Assembly: GCA_027596945.1 (NCBI GenBank)
Contig: JADGJH010000556.1
Coordinates: 5,295-15,869, forward strand
Reading direction: 5' to 3'
Length of the DNA stretch: 10,575 nt
DNA from: Physocladia obscura
Lineage: Eukaryota; Chytridiomycota; Chytridiomycetes; Chytridiales; Chytriomycetaceae
Part shown: positions 9,087 through 10,575 of the stretch, one piece after another
How positions within the stretch are numbered: the stretch's first letter is position 1
Layout of the letters: the number at the start of each line of letters is the position of its first letter
Notes under the pieces: model-generated
Databases searched by the model: none
The model's input: only the letters and a program-made list of their open reading frames with translations
Told to the model about the DNA's origin: nothing
Program-made: the position numbers and the translations under genes

Positions 9087-9453
9087 ATGCCAAGTCACGA
9101 TGCTTTGGAAGCACCCAAAACACCCAAACGCAAGCCTAAATTTTGCTTTAAGCCTGCAAGTGACATCAGCCTGTTAAAGGAACTTGTCACAGTTCAACTA
9201 TTCAATGTTTTTGTAAATTGAAAGGGAAGAGCGCCGTTGTATTTGTTGTAGCATGGGGACTAATTTGACCTTTTGGGATGCCAATTTCCTTAATTTTTTG
9301 TCAGAGCAGGTGAAAATAAAAAACAAACTTCAATTTGCATTGGATTTGAATGGCAAGTCAAGTACATGTGACTTCATTGTTGATCATAGAGACCAGTGGA
9401 ATATTTTGGTGATTAGATTTTTGGGGAAGAGATTTTGCAAATTGAAACATTAG
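9087..9453 (+). pseudogene. Possible SANT/Myb-like protein fragment in two frames
   Basis: From the ATG at 9087 a 44-codon frame reads a Lys/Pro-rich start and then KFCFKPASDISLLKELV, ending at TGA 9219-9221. In a second frame, open from 9217 to the TAG at 9451-9453, comes LTFWDANFL, then LQFALDLNG and HRDQWNILVIRFL. Together these resemble the three-helix plan of SANT/Myb-like proteins common in zoosporic fungi and oomycetes: an acidic-LLKEV helix, a W-containing helix, then an RDR-xxLL-F helix. No strong splice pair joins the frames, so it could be a two-exon gene, a frameshifted relic or chance. The next reading frame starts 11 bp after its stop. The assignment rests on motif resemblance alone. 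Confidence 0.3.
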
Positions 9454-9463
9454 GAAAAGAGGA

Positions 9464-10575
9464 ATGACGCCGGTTCAGCAGAGTCACAGTCCCGAAACAG
9501 ACGACGTTGACGCAAAGATGGACAAGTTGGCGGGTCAGCTCGACAACGACAGCAACAGTGCCTTGGCGCAGCTGATTGGCCAGGCGGTCGGCGTTGCACT
9601 GGACGGCCTCGAATCGCGGCTGTTTGCGCGGCTCGACAATCTGGACTCGCGTCTTGGCGCAGTCGAGGCGCACGTGTCGTCGATAGCCTCGATTAGTAAT
9701 GCGTCGGGTGCCAACACTGCGTCTGGCGGCAACTACGCGTCGGGCCTGTCGCACGCCGCGGCTCAGGCCACGCAGGAGCAGCTCGTGCGGCTGAGCGGCG
9801 CCGTCGAAACGCTGGTTACCGTGGCCCGCAAGTCCGAAAACGTGCTGGCAGACGCCGTCGACAACATGAGCTGGGCCCTCGAGCAGTTTGCCGCAACCCA
9901 AGTCCAAACCCAACCCCAAGTCCAACCTGCCGCGATTGATACCGCTGCGATCGACAACGATCCTGCTGCTAATACCACGGCCAGCGATACCGCAGAGACT
10001 CTGAATAACGACGCGCGCCCGCTCTCAATCTCGTCCAGCGGCTCCTCGTCCACGCTCGACTCGCCTGTTCTCGACCGCCTCAACGACGCCATCGCCTCAA
10101 TGAACGCGCGCATGGAGAGCGTCGAGTCTCTTTCAAAGTCGCTCGTCAAAGACATTGTCGACAAGGTGTCTGTGCGCCACCACGAACTCGAGCAAGACGT
10201 GCAATCCGTGCTCAAGGCCATCTCCGAGGCACGTGAGCCCGATGCATCGCGTGATCAAGTGTCTCGTGACGCCGACAAACTGACCCCTGCAATTGCCCCG
10301 CAAGAAAACAACACCCAACTCCTCGCCAAACTCGCCCTCATTGAGCAAAAGTTTGAACTGCTGCCTCAGTTGTACATTGACCAAGTCACCCTCTCGCTTC
10401 AGAAACAGACCAAATCCCTCCTCACTGTCATTGACGATATCAAAGAACAGCAAGCCGATGCCATTCGCGCCTCGGCCCACTCTACCAAGAATCGTGTCGC
10501 CGGCAATAATACGTCGTCTATTCTCAATTCTGTTCCTAATATTCCCAACATGGGTATTGCCACTAGGTATGAGAG
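9464..10575 (+). CDS. Unrecognised coiled-coil protein, N-terminal part, runs off the window
   Basis: An open frame runs from the ATG at 9464 to the window end (370 complete codons, no stop). An in-frame TGA at 9443-9445 lies upstream; a later Met at 9518 is an alternative start. I do not recognise the family. Leu/Val-spaced helical stretches with coiled-coil character lie at about residues 13-75, 103-150, 204-255 and 283-345. They are separated by a Gln/Pro-rich spacer (TQVQTQPQVQP near 150) and a Ser-rich segment near 190-200. It has no signal peptide or membrane segment and no intron so far. A possible donor (AG then GTATGA) lies at 10566/10567. Codons prefer G or C at the third position, strongly at the 5' end and less towards the 3' end, unlike the AT-richer neighbours. 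Regular heptad-like spacing and natural codon use favour this frame over the antisense frames. It may be a cytoskeletal or kinetochore-type structural protein, but that is a guess. Confidence 0.65.
   Translation, partial: MTPVQQSHSPETDDVDAKMDKLAGQLDNDSNSALAQLIGQAVGVALDGLESRLFARLDNLDSRLGAVEAHVSSIASISNASGANTASGGNYASGLSHAAAQATQEQLVRLSGAVETLVTVARKSENVLADAVDNMSWALEQFAATQVQTQPQVQPAAIDTAAIDNDPAANTTASDTAETLNNDARPLSISSSGSSSTLDSPVLDRLNDAIASMNARMESVESLSKSLVKDIVDKVSVRHHELEQDVQSVLKAISEAREPDASRDQVSRDADKLTPAIAPQENNTQLLAKLALIEQKFELLPQLYIDQVTLSLQKQTKSLLTVIDDIKEQQADAIRASAHSTKNRVAGNNTSSILNSVPNIPNMGIATRYE

Noticed and set aside
9413..10221. Minus-strand open frames of 152-170 residues
   Set aside because: They mirror the GC-rich plus-strand frame, overlap each other, and have Arg/Ser/Leu-rich translations typical of antisense shadows. 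The plus frame has regular coiled-coil spacing.

Overview
This is a nuclear window from a flagellated eukaryote, most likely a zoosporic (chytrid-type) fungus. Three gene models are interrupted by short GT-AG introns of about 49-160 nt, many with long poly-T tracts. AATAAA signals sit at 3' ends, and I see no bacterial-style operons or ribosome binding sites. The splicing factor looks fungal, and a ciliary doublet-microtubule protein implies a flagellum. The species and phylum are inferred from gene content and recognisable motifs only.

Layout. 1-800: AT-rich non-coding sequence with a C-rich/poly-A tract. 808-2386 (minus): an eight-exon gene for a YJU2B/CCDC130/Saf4-type splicing factor, rebuilt exon by exon with a consistent frame. 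2387-2418: a 32-bp gap between two divergent start codons. 2419-7163 (plus): a fourteen-exon gene for gamma-tubulin complex component 5 (GCP5), about 1,223 residues. 7295-8727 (plus): a five-exon gene for a CIMIP2/FAM166 (UPF0605) ciliary microtubule inner protein of about 350 residues with five copies of the PGYTGFVP-type motif. 8728-9086: AT-rich 3' flank with AATAAA repeats and an A20 tract. 9087-9453: weak traces of a SANT/Myb-like protein in two frames, possibly a small gene or a relic. 9464-10575 (plus): a GC-richer, intron-free reading frame of at least 370 codons that runs off the window. It is predicted to be coiled coil and I do not recognise it.

How they fit together. GCP5 (microtubule nucleation) and CIMIP2 (inside axonemal doublets) lie in tandem and both serve the microtubule/flagellar apparatus. 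The splicing factor is divergent and shares a very compact promoter with GCP5. I found no mobile element, CRISPR array, rRNA, tRNA or defence system. The more unusual points are the 32-bp divergent start region with a 7-nt first coding exon, a probable non-canonical splice donor in GCP5, the repeat-aligned introns of the CIMIP2 gene, and the abrupt composition change into the last reading frame.
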